Position numbers and translations under genes: made by a program
Assembly: GCF_932526225.1 (NCBI RefSeq)
Contig: NC_064041.1
Coordinates: 12,575,951 to 12,639,950, forward strand
DNA length: 64,000 bases
Source: Nematostella vectensis
Lineage: Eukaryota; Cnidaria; Anthozoa; Actiniaria; Edwardsiidae
Direction of reading: 5' to 3'
Notes under the pieces: generated by a model
What the model saw: only the letters and a program-made list of their open reading frames with translations
Databases searched by the model: none
What the model was told of the DNA's origin: nothing
Part shown: positions 45,151 to 60,000 of the stretch, piece by piece
Layout: the number at the start of each line of letters is the position of its first letter
Position numbering within the stretch: position 1 is the first letter of the stretch

Positions 45151-47394
45151 TTCCTTGCTCATCCTTGCTTTCCTTTCCCATGATGCTATTTACAAGGCTT
45201 TATTCCTTGCTCATCCTTGCTCCCCTTTCCATTCCCATGATGCTATTTACAAGGCTTTATTCCTTGCTCGTCCTTGATCCTCTTTCCTTTCCCATGATGC
45301 TATTTACAAGTCTTTATTCCTTGCTCATCCTTGCTCCCCTTTCCTTTCCCATGATGCTATTTACAAGGCTTTATTCCTTGCTCGTCCTTGATCCTCTTTC
45401 CTTTCCCATGATGCTATTTACAAGTCTTTATTCCTTGCTCATCCTTGCTCCCCTTTCCTTTCCCATGATGCTATTTACAAGGCTTTATTCCTTGCTCGTC
45501 CTTGATCCTCTTTCCTTTCCCATGATGCTATTTACAAGTCTTTATTCCTTGCTCATCCTTGCTCCCCTTTCCTTTCCCATGATGCTATTTACAAGGCTTT
45601 ATTCCTTGCTCGTCCTTGATCCTCTTTCCTTTCCCATGATGCTATTTACAAGGCTTTATTCCTTGCTCATCCTTGCTCCCCTTTCCTTTCCCATGATGTT
45701 ATTTACAAGGCTTTATTCCTTGCTCATCCTTGATTTCCTTTCCCATGATGCTATTTACAAGGCTTTATTCCTTGCTCATCCTTGCTCCCCTTTCCTTTCC
45801 CATGATGCTATTTACAAGGCTTTATTCCTTGCTCATCCTTGCTCCCCTTTCCTTTCCCATGATGCTATTTACAAGGCTTTATTCCTTGCTCGAGCTTACT
45901 CCCCTTTCCTTTCCCATGATGCTATTTACAAGGCTTTATTCCTTGCTCATCCTTGCTCCCCTTTCCTTTCCCATGATGCTATTTACAAGGCTTTATTCCT
46001 TGCTCATCCTTGCTTTCCTTTCCCATGATGCTATTTACAAGGCTTTATTCCTTGCTCATCCTTGCTTTCCTTTCCCATGATGCTATTTACAAGGCTTTAT
46101 TCCTTGCTCATCCTTGATTTCCTTTCCCATGATGCTATTTACAAGGCTTTATTCCTTGCTCATCCTTGCTCCCCTTTCCTTTCCCATGATGCTATTTACA
46201 AGGCTTTATTCCTTGCTCATCCTTGCTCCCCTATCCTTTCCCATGATGCTATTTACAAGGCTTTATTCCTTGCTCGAGCTTACTCCCCTTTCCTTTCCCA
46301 TGATGCTATTTACAAGGCTTTATTCCTTGCTCATCCTTGCTTTCCTTTCCCATGATGCTATTTACAAGGCTTTATTCCTTGCTCATCCTTGCTTTCCTTT
46401 CCCATGATGCTATTTACAAGGCTTTATTCCTTGCTCATCCTTGCTTTCCTTTCCCATGATGCTATTTACAAGGCTTTATTCCTTGCTCGTCCTTGCTCCC
46501 CTTTCCTTTCCCATGATGCTATTTACAAGGCTTTATTCCTTGCTCATCCTTACTCCCCTTTCCTTTCCCATGATGCTATTTACAAGGCTTTATTCCTTGC
46601 TCATCCTTGCTTTCCTTTCCCATGATGCTATTTACAAGGCTTTATTCCTTGCTCATCCTTGCTTTCCTTTCCCATGATGCTATTTTCAAGGCTTTATTCC
46701 TTGCTCGTCCTTGCTCCCCTTTCCTTTCCCATGATGCTATTTACAAGGCTTTATTCCTTGCTCGTCCTTGATCCTCTTTCCTTTCCCATGATGCTATTTA
46801 CAAGGCTTTATTCCTTGCTCATCCTTGCTCCCCTTTCCTTTCCCATGATGCTATTTACAAGGCTTTATTCCTTGCTCATCCTTGCTCCCCTTTCCTTTCC
46901 CATGATGCTATTTACAAGGCTTTATTCCTTGCTCGAGCTTACTCCCCTTTCCTTTCCCATGATGCTATTTACAAGGCTTTATTCCTTGCTCATCCTTGCT
47001 CCCCTTTCCTTTCCCATGATGCTATTTACAAGGCTTTATTCCTTGCTCGTCCTTACTCCTCTTTCCTTTCCCATGATGCTATTTACAAGTCTTTATTCCT
47101 TGCTCATCCTTGCTCCCCTTTCCTTTCCCATGATGCTATTTACAAGGCTTTATTCCTTGCTCATCCTTGCTCCCCTTTCCTTTCCCATGATGCTATTTAC
47201 AAGGCTTTATTCCTTGCTCATCCTTGCTTTCCTTTCCTTTCCCATGATGCTATTTACAAGGCTTTATTCCTTGCTCGTCCTTACTCCTCTTTCCTTTCCC
47301 ATGATGCTATTTACAAGTCTTTATTCCTTGCTCATCCTTGCTCCCCTTTCCTTTCCCATGATGCTATTTACAAGGCTTTATTCCTTGCTCATCC

Positions 47395-49094
47395 TTGATT
47401 TCCTTTCCCATGATGCTATTTACAAGGCTTTATTCCTTGCTCATCCTTGCTCCCCTTTCCTTACTTATGATGCTATTTACAAGGCTTTATTCCTTGCTCA
47501 TCCTTGCTCCCCTTTCCTTTCCCATGATGCTATTTACAAGGCTTTATTCCTTGCTCATCCTTGCTCCCCTTTCCTTTCCCATGATGCTATTTACAAGGCT
47601 TTATTCCTTGCTCATCCTTGCTCCCCTTTCCTTTCCCATGATGCTATTTACAAGGCTTTATTCCTTGCTCGAGCTTACTCCCCTTTCCTTTCCCATGATG
47701 CTATTTACAAGGCTTTATTCCTTGCTCATCCTTGCTCCCCTTTCCTTTCCCATGATGCTATTTACAAGGCTTTATTCCTTGCTCGAGCTTACTCCCCTTT
47801 CCTTTCCCATGATGCTATTTACAAGGCTTTATTCCTTGCTCATCCTTGCTCCCCTTTCCTTTCCCATGATGCTATTTACAAGGCTTTATTCCTTGCTCGT
47901 CCTTACTCCTCTTTCCTTTCCCATGATGCTATTTACAAGTCTTTATTCCTTGCTCATCCTTGCTCCCCTTTCCTTTCCCATGATGCTATTTACAAGGCTT
48001 TATTCCTTGCTCATCCTTGCTCCCCTTTCCTTTCCCATGATGCTATTTACAAGGCTTTATTCCTTGCTCATCCTTGCTTTCCTTTCCTTTCCCATGATGC
48101 TATTTACAAGGCTTTATTCCTTGCTCGTCCTTACTCCTCTTTCCTTTCCCATGATGCTATTTACAAGTCTTTATTCCTTGCTCATCCTTGCTCCCCTTTC
48201 CTTTCCCATGATGCTATTTACAAGGCTTTATTCCTTGCTCATCCTTGATTTCCTTTCCCATGATGCTATTTACAAGGCTTTATTCCTTGCTCATCCTTGC
48301 TCCCCTTTCCTTACTTATGATGCTATTTACAAGGCTTTATTCCTTGCTCATCCTTGCTCCCCTTTCCTTTCCCATGATGCTATTTACAAGGCTTTATTCC
48401 TTGCTCATCCTTGCTCCCCTTTCCTTTCCCATGATGCTATTTACAAGGCTTTATTCCTTGCTCATCCTTGCTCCCCTTTCCTTTCCCATGATGCTATTTA
48501 CAAGGCTTTATTCCTTGCTCGAGCTTACTCCCCTTTCCTTTCCCATGATGCTATTTACAAGGCTTTATTCCTTGCTCATCCTTGCTCCCCTTTCCTTTCC
48601 CATGATGCTATTTACAAGGCTTTATTCCTTGCTCATCCTTGCTTTCCTTTCCCATGATGCTATTTACAAGGCTTTATTCCTTGCTCATCCTTGCTTTCCT
48701 TTCCCATGATGCTATTTACAAGGCTTTATTCCTTGCTCATCCTTGATTTCCTTTCCCATGATGCTATTTACAAGGCTTTATTCCTTGCTCATCCTTGCTC
48801 CCCTTTCCTTTCCCATGATGCTATTTACAAGGCTTTATTCCTTGCTCATCCTTGCTCCCCTTTCCTTTCCCATGATGTTATTTACAAGGCTTTATTCCTT
48901 GCTCGAGCTTGCTCCCCTTTCCTTTCCCATGATGCTATTTACAAGGCTTTATTCCTTGCTCGTCCTTGCTCCCCTTTCCTTTCCCATGATGCTATTTACA
49001 AGGCTTTATTCCTTGCTCATCCTTGCTCCCCTTTCCTTTCCCATGATGCTATTTACAAGGCTTTATTCCTTGCTCATCCTTGCTCCCCTTTCCT
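47395..49094 (+). repeat. 850-bp higher-order repeat within the satellite (at least two copies)
   Basis: The rare variant CCTTACTTATGATG occurs at about 47459 and 48309, and the GATTTCC junction at 47395 and 48245. Both pairs are spaced 850 bp apart. The spacing equals fourteen 57-bp units plus one 52-bp unit, so a block of 15 units was duplicated as a whole. The end of the second copy is approximate. Confidence 0.8.
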
Positions 49095-52000
49095 TTCCCA
49101 TGATGCTATTTACAAGGCTTTATTCCTTGCTCATCCTTGCTCCCCTTTCCTTTCCCATGATGTTATTTACAAGGCTTTATTCCTTGCTCGTCCTTGCTCC
49201 CCTTTCCTTTCCCATGATGCTATTTACAAGGCTTTATTCCTTGCTCATCCTTGCTCCCCTTTCCTTTCCCATGATGCTATTTACAAGGCTTTATTCCTTG
49301 CTCATCCTTACTCCCCTTTCCTTTCCCATGATGCTATTTACAAGTCTTTATTCCTTGCTCATCCTTACTCCCCTTTCCTTTCCCATGATGCTATTTACAA
49401 GGCTTTATTCCTTGCTCATCCTTGCTCCCCTTTCCTTTCCCATGATGCTATTTACAAGTCGTTATTCCTTGCTCGAGCTTACTCCCCTTTCCTTTCCCAT
49501 GATGCTATTTACAAGGCTTTATTCCTTGCTCGTCCTTGCTCCCCTTTCCTTTCCCATGATGCTATTTACAAGGCTTTATTCCTTGCTCATCCTTGCTCCC
49601 CTTTCCTTTCCCATGATGCTATTTACAAGGCTTTATTCCTTGCTCATCCTTGCTCCCCTTTCCTTTCCCATGATGCTATTTACAAGGCTTTATTCCTTGC
49701 TCATCCTTGCTTTTCTTTCCCATGATGCTATTTACAAGGCTTTATTCCTTGCTCATTCTTGCTCCCCTTTCCTTTCCCATGATGCTATTTACAAGGCTTT
49801 ATTCCTTGCTCATCCTTGCTCCCCTTTCCTTTCCCATGATGCTATTTACAAGGCTTTATTCCTTGCTCGTCCTTACTCCTCTTTCCTTTCCCATGATGCT
49901 ATTTACAAGGCTTTATTCCTTGCTCATCCTTGCTCCCCTTTCCTTTCCCATGATGCTATTTACAAGGCTTTATTCCTTGCTCGTCCTTACTCCCCTTTCC
50001 TTTCCCATGATGCTATTTACAAGTCTTTATTCCTTGCTCATCCTTGCTCCCCTTTCCTTTCCCATGATGCTATTTACAAGGCTTTATTCCTTGCTCATCC
50101 TTGCTCCCCTTTCCTTTCCCATGATGCTATTTACAAGGCTTTATTCCTTGCTCATCCTTGCTCCCCTTTCCTTTCCCATGATGCTATTTACAAGGCTTTA
50201 TTCCTTGCTCGTCCTTGCTCCCCTTTCCTTTCCCATGATGCTATTTACAAGGCTTTATTCCTTGCTCATCCTTACTCCCCTTTCCTTTCCCATGATGCTA
50301 TTTACAAGGCTTTATTCCTTGCTCGAGCTTGCTCCCCTTTCCTTTCCCATGATGCTATTTACAAGGCTTTATTCCTTGCTCATCCTTGCTCCCCTTTCCT
50401 TTCCCATGATGCTATTTACAAGGCTTTATTCCTTGCTCATCCTTGCTCCCCTTTCCTTTCCCATCATGCTATTTACAAGGCTTTATTCCTTGCTCATCCT
50501 TGCTCCCCTTTCCTTTCCCATGATGCTATTTACAAGGCTTTATTCCTTGCTCGAGCTTACTCCCCTTTCCTTTCCCATGATGCTATTTACAAGGCTTTAT
50601 TCCTTGCTCATCCTTGCTCCCCTTTCCTTTCCCATGATGCTATTTACAAGGCTTTATTCCTTGCTCATCCTTGCTTTCCTTTCCCATGATGCTATTTACA
50701 AGGCTTTATTCCTTGCTCATCCTTGCTTTCCTTTCCCATGATGCTATTTACAAGGCTTTATTCCTTGCTCATCCTTGATTTCCTTTCCCATGATGCTATT
50801 TACAAGGCTTTATTCCTTGCTCATCCTTGCTCCCCTTTCCTTTCCCATGATGCTATTTACAAGGCTTTATTCCTTGCTCATCCTTGCTCCCCTTTCCTTT
50901 CCCATGATGTTATTTACAAGGCTTTATTCCTTGCTCGAGCTTGCTCCCCTTTCCTTTCCCATGATGCTATTTACAAGGCTTTATTCCTTGCTCGTCCTTG
51001 CTCCCCTTTCCTTTCCCATGATGCTATTTACAAGGCTTTATTCCTTGCTCATCCTTGCTCCCCTTTCCTTTCCCATGATGCTATTTACAAGGCTTTATTC
51101 CTTGCTCATCCTTGCTCCCCTTTCCTTTCCCATGATGCTATTTACAAGGCTTTATTCCTTGCTCATCCTTGCTCCCCTTTCCTTTCCCATGATGTTATTT
51201 ACAAGGCTTTATTCCTTGCTCGTCCTTGCTCCCCTTTCCTTTCCCATGATGCTATTTACAAGGCTTTATTCCTTGCTCATCCTTGCTCCCCTTTCCTTTC
51301 CCATGATGCTATTTACAAGGCTTTATTCCTTGCTCATCCTTACTCCCCTTTCCTTTCCCATGATGCTATTTACAAGTCTTTATTCCTTGCTCATCCTTGC
51401 TCCCCTTTCCTTTCCCATGATGCTATTTACAAGTCGTTATTCCTTGCTCGAGCTTACTCCCCTTTCCTTTCCCATGATGCTATTTACAAGGCTTTATTCC
51501 TTGCTCGTCCTTGCTCCCCTTTCCTTTCCCATGATGCTATTTACAAGGCTTTATTCCTTGCTCATCCTTGCTCCCCTTTCCTTTCCCATGATGCTATTTA
51601 CAAGGCTTTATTCCTTGCTCATCCTTGCTCCCCTTTCCTTTCCCATGATGCTATTTACAAGGCTTTATTCCTTGCTCATCCTTGCTTTTCTTTCCCATGA
51701 TGCTATTTACAAGGCTTTATTCCTTGCTCATCCTTGCTCCCCTTTCCTTTCCCATGATGCTATTTACAAGGCTTTATTCCTTGCTCATCCTTGCTCCCCT
51801 TTCCTTTCCCATGATGCTATTTACAAGGCTTTATTCCTTGCTCGTCCTTACTCCCCTTTCCTTTCCCATGATGCTATTTACAAGGCTTTATTCCTTGCTC
51901 ATCCTTGCTCCCCTTTCCTTTCCCATGATGCTATTTACAAGGCTTTATTCCTTGCTCATCCTTGCTCCCCTTTCCTTTCCCATGATGCTATTTACAAGGC

Positions 52001-54000
52001 TTTATTCCTTGCTCATCCTTGCTCCCCTTTCCTTTCCCATGATGCTATTTACAAGGCTTTATTCCTTGCTCATCCTTGCTCCCCTTTCCTTTCCCATGAT
52101 GCTATTTACAAGGCTCTATTCCTTGCTCATCCTTACTCCCCTTTCCTTTCCCATGATGCTATTTACAAGGCTTTATTCCTTGCTCATCCTTGCTCCCCTT
52201 TCCTTTCCCATGATGCTATTTACAAGGCTTTATTCCTTGCTCATCCTTGCTTTCCTTTCCCATGATGCTATTTACAAGGCTTTATTCCTTGCTCATCCTT
52301 GATTTCCTTTCCCATGATGCTATTTACAAGGCTTTATTCCTTGCTCATCCTTGCTCCCCTTTCCTTTCCCATGATGCTATTTACAAGGCTTTATTCCTTG
52401 CTCATCCTTGCTCCCCTTTCCTTTCCCATGATGCTATTTACAAGGCTTTATTCCTTGCTCGAGCTTACTCCCCTTTCCTTTCCCATGATGCTATTTACAA
52501 GGCTTTATTCCTTGCTCATCCTTGCTCCCCTTTCCTTTCCCATGATGCTATTTACAAGGCTTTATTCCTTGCTCATCCTTGCTTTCCTTTCCCATGATGC
52601 TATTTACAAGGCTTTATTCCTTGCTCATCCTTGCTTTCCTTTCCCATGATGCTATTTACAAGGCTTTATTCCTTGCTCATCCTTGATTTCCTTTCCCATG
52701 ATGCTATTTACAAGGCTTTATTCCTTGCTCATCCTTGCTCCCCTTTCCTTTCCCATGATGCTATTTACAAGGCTTTATTCCTTGCTCATCCTTGCTCCCC
52801 TTTCCTTTCCCATGATGTTATTTACAAGGCTTTATTCCTTGCTCGAGCTTGCTCCCCTTTCCTTTCCCATGATGCTATTTACAAGGCTTTATTCCTTGCT
52901 CGTCCTTGCTCCCCTTTCCTTTCCCATGATGCTATTTACAAGGCTTTATTCCTTGCTCATCCTTGCTCCCCTTTCCTTTCCCATGATGCTATTTACAAGG
53001 CTTTATTCCTTGCTCATCCTTGCTCCCCTTTCCTTTCCCATGATGCTATTTACAAGGCTTTATTCCTTGCTCATCCTTGCTCCCCTTTCCTTTCCCATGA
53101 TGTTATTTACAAGGCTTTATTCCTTGCTCGTCCTTGCTCCCCTTTCCTTTCCCATGATGCTATTTACAAGGCTTTATTCCTTGCTCATCCTTGCTCCCCT
53201 TTCCTTTCCCATGATGCTATTTACAAGGCTTTATTCCTTGCTCATCCTTACTCCCCTTTCCTTTCCCATGATGCTATTTACAAGTCTTTATTCCTTGCTC
53301 ATCCTTACTCCCCTTTCCTTTCCCATGATGCTATTTACAAGGCTTTATTCCTTGCTCATCCTTGCTCCCCTTTCCTTTCCCATGATGCTATTTACAAGTC
53401 GTTATTCCTTGCTCGAGCTTACTCCCCTTTCCTTTCCCATGATGCTATTTACAAGGCTTTATTCCTTGCTCGTCCTTGCTCCCCTTTCCTTTCCCATGAT
53501 GCTATTTACAAGGCTTTATTCCTTGCTCATCCTTACTCCCCTTTCCTTTCCCATGATGCTATTTACAAGGCTTTATTCCTTGCTTATCCTTGCTTTCCTT
53601 TCCTTTCCCATGATGCTATTTACAAGGCTTTATTCCTTGCTCATCCTTGCTCCCGTTTCCTTTCCCATAATGCTATTTACAAGGCTTTATTCCTTGCTCG
53701 TCCTTGCTCCCCTTTCCTTTCCCATGATGCTATTTACAAGGCTTTATTCCTTGCTCATCCTTACTCCCCTTTCCTTTCCCATGATGCTATTTACAAGTCT
53801 TTATTCCTTGCTTGAGCTTACTCCCCTTTCCTTTCCCATGATGCTATTTACAAGGCTTTATTCCTTGCTCATCCTTTCTCCCCTTTCCTTTCCCATGATG
53901 CTATTTACAATGCTTTATTCCTTGCTCATCCTTGCTCCCCTTTCCTTTCCCATGATGCTATTTACAAGTCGTTATTCCTTGCTCGTCCTTACTCCCCTTT
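48690..54000 (+). repeat. ~2-kb higher-order repeat, three copies
   Basis: The same ordered series of variant units, including AAGTCGTTATTCC followed by CTCGAGCTTAC, recurs from 48690, 50722 and 52630. Starts are 2032 bp and 1908 bp apart. These spacings equal 32x57+4x52 and 28x57+6x52, so copies differ by whole units. Confidence 0.8.
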
Positions 54001-57000
54001 CCTTTCCCATGATGCTATTTACAAGGCTTTTTTCCTTGCTCGTCCTTGCTCCCCTTTCCTTTCCCATGATGCTATTTACAAGGCTTTATTCCTTGCTCAT
54101 CCTTGCTGACCCCTTTCCTTTCCCATGATGCTATTTACAAGGCTTTATTCCTTGCTCATCCTTGCTCCCCTTTCCTTTCCCGTGATGCTATTTACAAGGC
54201 TTTATTCCTTGCTCGTCCTTGCTCCCCTTTCCTTTCTCATGACTCTATTTACAAGGCTTTATTCCTTGCTCATCCTTGCTCCCCTTTCCTTTCTCATGAT
54301 GCTATTTACAAGGCTTTATTCCTTGCTCATCCTTGATTTCCTTTCCCATGATGCTATTTACAAGGCTTTATTCCTTGCTCGTCCTTGCTCCCCTTTCCTT
54401 TCCCATGATGCTATTTACAAGGCTTTATTCCTTGCTCATCCTTGATTTCCTTTCCCATGATGCTATTTACAAGGCTTTATTCCTTGCTCGTCCTTGCTCC
54501 CCTTTCCTTTCTCATGATGCTATTTACAAGGCTTTATTCCTTGCTCATCCTTGCTCCCCTTTCCTTTCCCATGATGCTATTTACAAGGCTTTATTCCTTG
54601 CTCATCCTTGCTCCCCTTTCCTTTCCCATGATGCTATTTACAAGGCTTTATTCCTTGCTCGTCCTTGCTCCCCTTTCCTTTCCCATGATGCTATTTACAA
54701 GTCTTTATTCCTTGCTCATCCTTGCCCCCCTTTCCTTTCCCATGATGCTATTTACAAGGCTTTATTCCTTGCTCATCCTTGCTCCCCTTTCCTTTCCCAT
54801 GATGCTATTTACAAGTCTTTATTCCTTGCTCATCCTTGCTCCCCTTTCCTTTCCCATGATGCTATTTACAAGGCTTTATTCCTTGCTCATCCTTGCTTTC
54901 CTTTCCCATGATGCTATTTACAAGGCTTTATTCCTTGCTCATCCTTACTCCCCTTTCCTTTCCCATGATGCTATTTACAAGGCTTTATTCCTTGCTTATC
55001 CTTGCTTTCCTTTCCTTTCCCATGATGCTATTTACAAGGCTTTATTCCTTGCTCATCCTTGCTCCCGTTTCCTTTCCCATAATGCTATTTACAAGGCTTT
55101 ATTCCTTGCTCGTCCTTGCTCCCCTTTCCTTTCCCATGATGCTATTTACAAGTCGTTATTCCTTGCTCATCCTTGCTCCCCTTTCCTTTCCCATGATGCT
55201 ATTTACAAGGCTTTATTCCTTGCTCATCCTTGCTCCCCTTTCCTTTCCCATGATGCTATTTACAAGGCTTTATTCCTTGCTCATCCTTGCTCCCCTTTCC
55301 TTTCCCATGATGCTATTTACAAGGCTTTATTCCTTGCTCATCCTTGCTCCCCTTTCCTTTCCCATGATGCTATTTACAAGGCTTTATTCCTTGCTCATCC
55401 TTGCTTTCCTTTCCCATGATGCTATTTACAAGGCTTTATTCCTTGCTCATCCTTACTCCCCTTTCCTTTCCCATGATGCTATTTACAAGGCTTTATTCCT
55501 TGCTCATCCTTGCTCCCCTTTCCTTTCCCATGATGCTATTTACAAGGCTTTATTCCTTGCTCATCCTTGCTCCCCTTTCCTTTCCCATGATGCTATTTAC
55601 AAGTCTTTATTCCTCGCTCATCCTTGCTCCCCTTTCCTTTCCCATGATGCTATTTACAAGGCTTTATTCCTTGCTCATCCTTACTCCCCTTTCCTTTCCC
55701 ATGATGCTATTTACAAGTCTTTATTCCTTGCTCATCCTTGCTCCCCTTTCCTTTCCCATGATGCTATTTACAAGGCTTTATTCCTTGCTCATCCTTGCTC
55801 CCCTTTCCTTTCCCATGATGCTATTTACAAGGCTTTATTCCTTGCTCATCCTTTCTCCCCTTTCCTTTCCCATGATGCTATTTACAAGGCTTTATTCCTT
55901 GCTCATCCTTACTCCCCTTTCCTTTCCCATGATGCTATTTACAAGGCTTTATTCCTTGCTTATCCTTGCTCCCCTTACCTTTCCCATGATGCTATTTACA
56001 AGGCTTTATTCCTTGCTCATCCTTGCTCCCCTTTCCTTTCCCATGATGCTATTTACAAGGCTTTATTCCTTGCTCATCCTTGCTCCCCTTTCCTTACCCA
56101 CGATGCTATTTACAAGGCTTTATTCCTTGCTCATCCTTGCTCCCCTTTCCTTACCCATGATGCTATTTACAAGGCTTTATTCCTTGCTCATCCTTACTCC
56201 CCTTACCTTTCCCATGATGCTATTTACAAGGCTTTATTCCTTGCTCATCCTTGCTCCCCTTTCCTTTCCCATGATGCTATTTACAAGGCTTTATTCCTTG
56301 CTCATCCTTGCTGACCCCTTTCCTTTCCCATGATGCTATTTACAAGGCTTTATTCCTTGCTCGTCCTTGCTCCCCTTTCCTTTCCCATGATGCTATTTAC
56401 AAGGCTTTATTCCTTGCTCATCCTTACTCCCCTTTCCTTTCCCATGATGCTATTTACAAGGCTTTATTCCTTGCTCATCCTTGCTCCCCTTTCCTTTCCC
56501 ATGATGCTATTTACAAGGCTTTATTCCTTGCTCATCCTTGCTCCCCTTTCCTTTCCCATGATGCTATTTACAAGTCTTTATTCCTTGCTCATCCTTACTC
56601 CCCTTTCCTTTCCCATGATGCTATTTACAAGGCTTTATTCCTTGCTCATCCTTGCTCCCCTTTCCTTTCCCATGATGCTATTTACAAGGCTTTATTCCTT
56701 GCTCATCCTTGCTCCCCTTTCCTTTCCCATGATGCTATTTACAAGTCTTTATTCCTCGATCATCCTTGCTCCCCTTTCCTTTCCCATGATGCTATTTACA
56801 AGGCTTTATTCCTTGCTCATCCTTACTCCCCTTTCCTTTCCCATGATGCTATTTACAAGTCTTTATTCCTTGCTCATCCTTGCTCCCCTTTCCTTTCCCA
56901 TGATGCTATTTACAAGGCTTTATTCCTTGCTCATCCTTACTCCCCTTTCCTTTCCCATGATGCTATTTACAAGTCTTTATTCCTTGCTCATCCTTGCCCC

Positions 57001-60000
57001 CCTTTCCTTTCCCATGATGCTATTTACAAGTCTTTATTCCTTGCTCATCCTTGCTCCCCTTTCCTTTCCCATGATGCTATTTACAAGGCTTTATTCCTTG
57101 CTCATCCTTGCTCCCCTTTCCTTTCCCATGATGCTATTTACAAGGCTTTATTCCTTGCTCGTCCTTACTCCCCTTTCCTTTCCCATGATGCTATTTACAA
57201 GGCTTTATTCCTTGCTCATCCTTGCTCCCCTTTCCTTTCCCATGATGCTATTTACAAGGCTTTATTCCTTGCTCATCCTTACTCCCCTTTCCTTTCTCAT
57301 GATGCTATTTACAAGGCTTTATTCCTTGCTCATCCTTGCTCCCCTTTCCTTTCCCATGATGCTATTTACAAGGCTTTATTCCTTGCTCGTCCTTGCTCCC
57401 CTTTCCTTACCCATGATGCTATTTACAAGGCTTTATTCCTTGCTCATCCTTGCTCCCCTTTCCTTTCCCATGATGCTATTTACAAGGCTTTATTCCTTGC
57501 TCATCCTTACTCCCCTTTCCTTTCCCATGATGCTATTTACAAGGCTTTATTCCTTGCTCATCCTTGCTCCCCTTTCCTTTCCCATGATGCTATTTACAAG
57601 GCTTTATTCCTTGCTCATCCTTGCTCCCCTTTCCTTTCCCATGATGTTATTTACAAGGCTTTATTCCTTGCTCATCCTTGCTCCCCTTTCCTTTCCCATA
57701 ATGCTATTTACAAGGCTTTATTCTTTACTCCCCTTTCCTTTCCCATGATGCTATTTACAAGGCTTTATTCCTTGCTCGTCCTTACTCCCCTTTCCTTTCC
57801 CATGATGCTATTTACAAGGCTTTATTCCTTGCTCGTCCTTGCTCCCCTTTCCTTTCCCATGATGCTATTTACAAGGCTTTATTCCTTGCTCATCCTTACT
57901 CCCCTTTCCTTTCCCATGATGCTATTTACAAGGCTTTATTCCTTGCTCGTCCTTACTCCCCTTTCCTTTCCCATGATGCTATTTACAAGGCTTTATTCCT
58001 TGCTCATCCTTGCTCCCCTTTCCTTTCCCATGATGCTATTTACAAGGCTTTATTCCTTGCTCGTCCTTGCTCCCCTTTCCTTTCCCATGATGCTATTTAC
58101 AAGGCTTTATTCCTTGCTCATCCTTGCTCCCCTTTCCTTTCCCATGATGCTATTTACAAGGCTTTATTCCTTGCTCATCCTTACTCCCCTTTCCTTTCCC
58201 ATGATGCTATTTACAAGGCTTTATTCCTTGCTCGTCCTTGCTCCCCTTTCCTTTCCCATGATGCTATTTACAAGGCTTTATTCCTTGTTCATCCTTGCTC
58301 CCCTTTCCTTTCCCATGATGCTATTTACAAGGCTTTATTCCTTGCTCATCCTTACTCCCCTTTCCTTTCCCATGATGCTATTTACAAGGCTTTATTCCTT
58401 GCTCGTCCTTGCTCCCCTTTCCTTTCCCATGATGCTATTTACAAGGCTTTATTCCTTGTTCATCCTTGCTCCCCTTTCCTTTCCCATGATGCTATTTACA
58501 AGGCTTTATTCCTTGCTCATCCTTGCTCCCCTTTCCTTTCCCATGATGCTATTTACAAGGCTTTATTCCTTGCTTATCCTTACTCCCCTTTCCTTTCCCA
58601 TGATGCTATTTACAAGGCTTTATTCCTTGCTCGTCCTTGCTCCCCTTTCCTTTCCCATGATGCTATTTACAAGGCTTTATTCCTTGCTCATTCTTGCTCC
58701 CCTTTCCTTTCCCATGATGCTATTTACAAGGCTTTATTCCTTGCTTATCCTTGCTTTCCTTTCCTTTCCCATGATGCTATTTACAAGGCTTTATTCCTTG
58801 CTCATCCTTGCTCCCCTTTCCTTTCCCATGATGCTATTTACAAGGCTTTATTCCTTGCTTATCCTTGCTCCCCTTTCCTTTCCCATGATGCTATTTACAA
58901 GGCTTTATTCCTTGCTCGTCCTTACTCCCCTTTCCTTTCCCATGATGCTATTTACAAGTCGTTATTCCTTGCTCATCCTTACTCTCCTTTCCTTTCCCAT
59001 GATGCTATTTACAAGGCTTTATTCCTTGCTCATCCTTACTCCCCTTTCCTTTCCCATGATGCTATTTACAAGGCTTTATTCCTTGCTCGTCCTTGCTCCC
59101 CTTTCCTTTCCCATGATGCTATTTACAAGGCTTTATTCCTTGCTCATCCTTACTCCCCTTTCCTTTCCCATGATGCTATTTACAAGGCTTTATTCCTTGC
59201 TCGTCCTTGCTCCCCTTTCCTTTCTCATGATGCTATTTACAAGGCTTTATTCCTTGCTCGTCCTTGCTCCCGTTTCCTTTCCCATGATGCTATTTACAAG
59301 GCTTTATTCCTTGCTCATCCTTGCTCCCGTTTCCTTTCCCATGATGCTATTTACAAGGCTTTATTCCTTGCTCGTCCTTGCTCCCCTTTCCTTTCTCATG
59401 ATGCTATTTACAAGGCTTTATTCCTTGCTCGTCCTTGCTCCCCTTTCCTTTCCCATGATGCTATTTACAAGGCTTTATTCCTTGCTCATCCTTGCTCCCC
59501 TTTCCTTTCCCATGATGCTATTTACAAGGCTTTATTCCTTGCTCGTCCTTTCTCCCCTTTCCTTTCCCATGATGCTATTTACAAGGCTTTATTCCTTGCT
59601 CATCCTTGCTCCCCTTTCCTTTCCCATGATGCTATTTACAAGTCTTTATTCCTTGCTCATCCTTGCTCCCGTTTCCTTTCCCATGATGCTATTTACAAGG
59701 CTTTATTCCTTGCTCGTCCTTACTCCCCTTTCCTTTCCCATGATGCTATTTACAAGGCTTTATTCCTTGCTCATCCTTGCTCCCCTTTCCTTTCCCATGA
59801 TGCTATTTACAAGTCTTTATTCCTTGCTCATCCTTGCTCCCGTTTCCTTTCCCATGATGCTATTTACAAGGCTTTATTCCTTGCTCATCCTTGCTCCCCT
59901 TTCCTTTCCCATGATGCTATTTACAAGGCTTTATTCCTTGCTCATCCTTGCTCCCCTTTCCTTTCCCATGATGCTATTTACAAGGCTTTATTCCTTGCTC

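Noticed and set aside
45084-56333. Many long frames of SFPMMLFTRLYSLL or SHDAIYKALFLAHP repeats read as proteins
   Set aside because: They arise because the 57-bp unit is 19 codons with no stop in two frames. The 52-bp variants switch the frame repeatedly, variants are mostly non-synonymous, and no splice or start context is seen.
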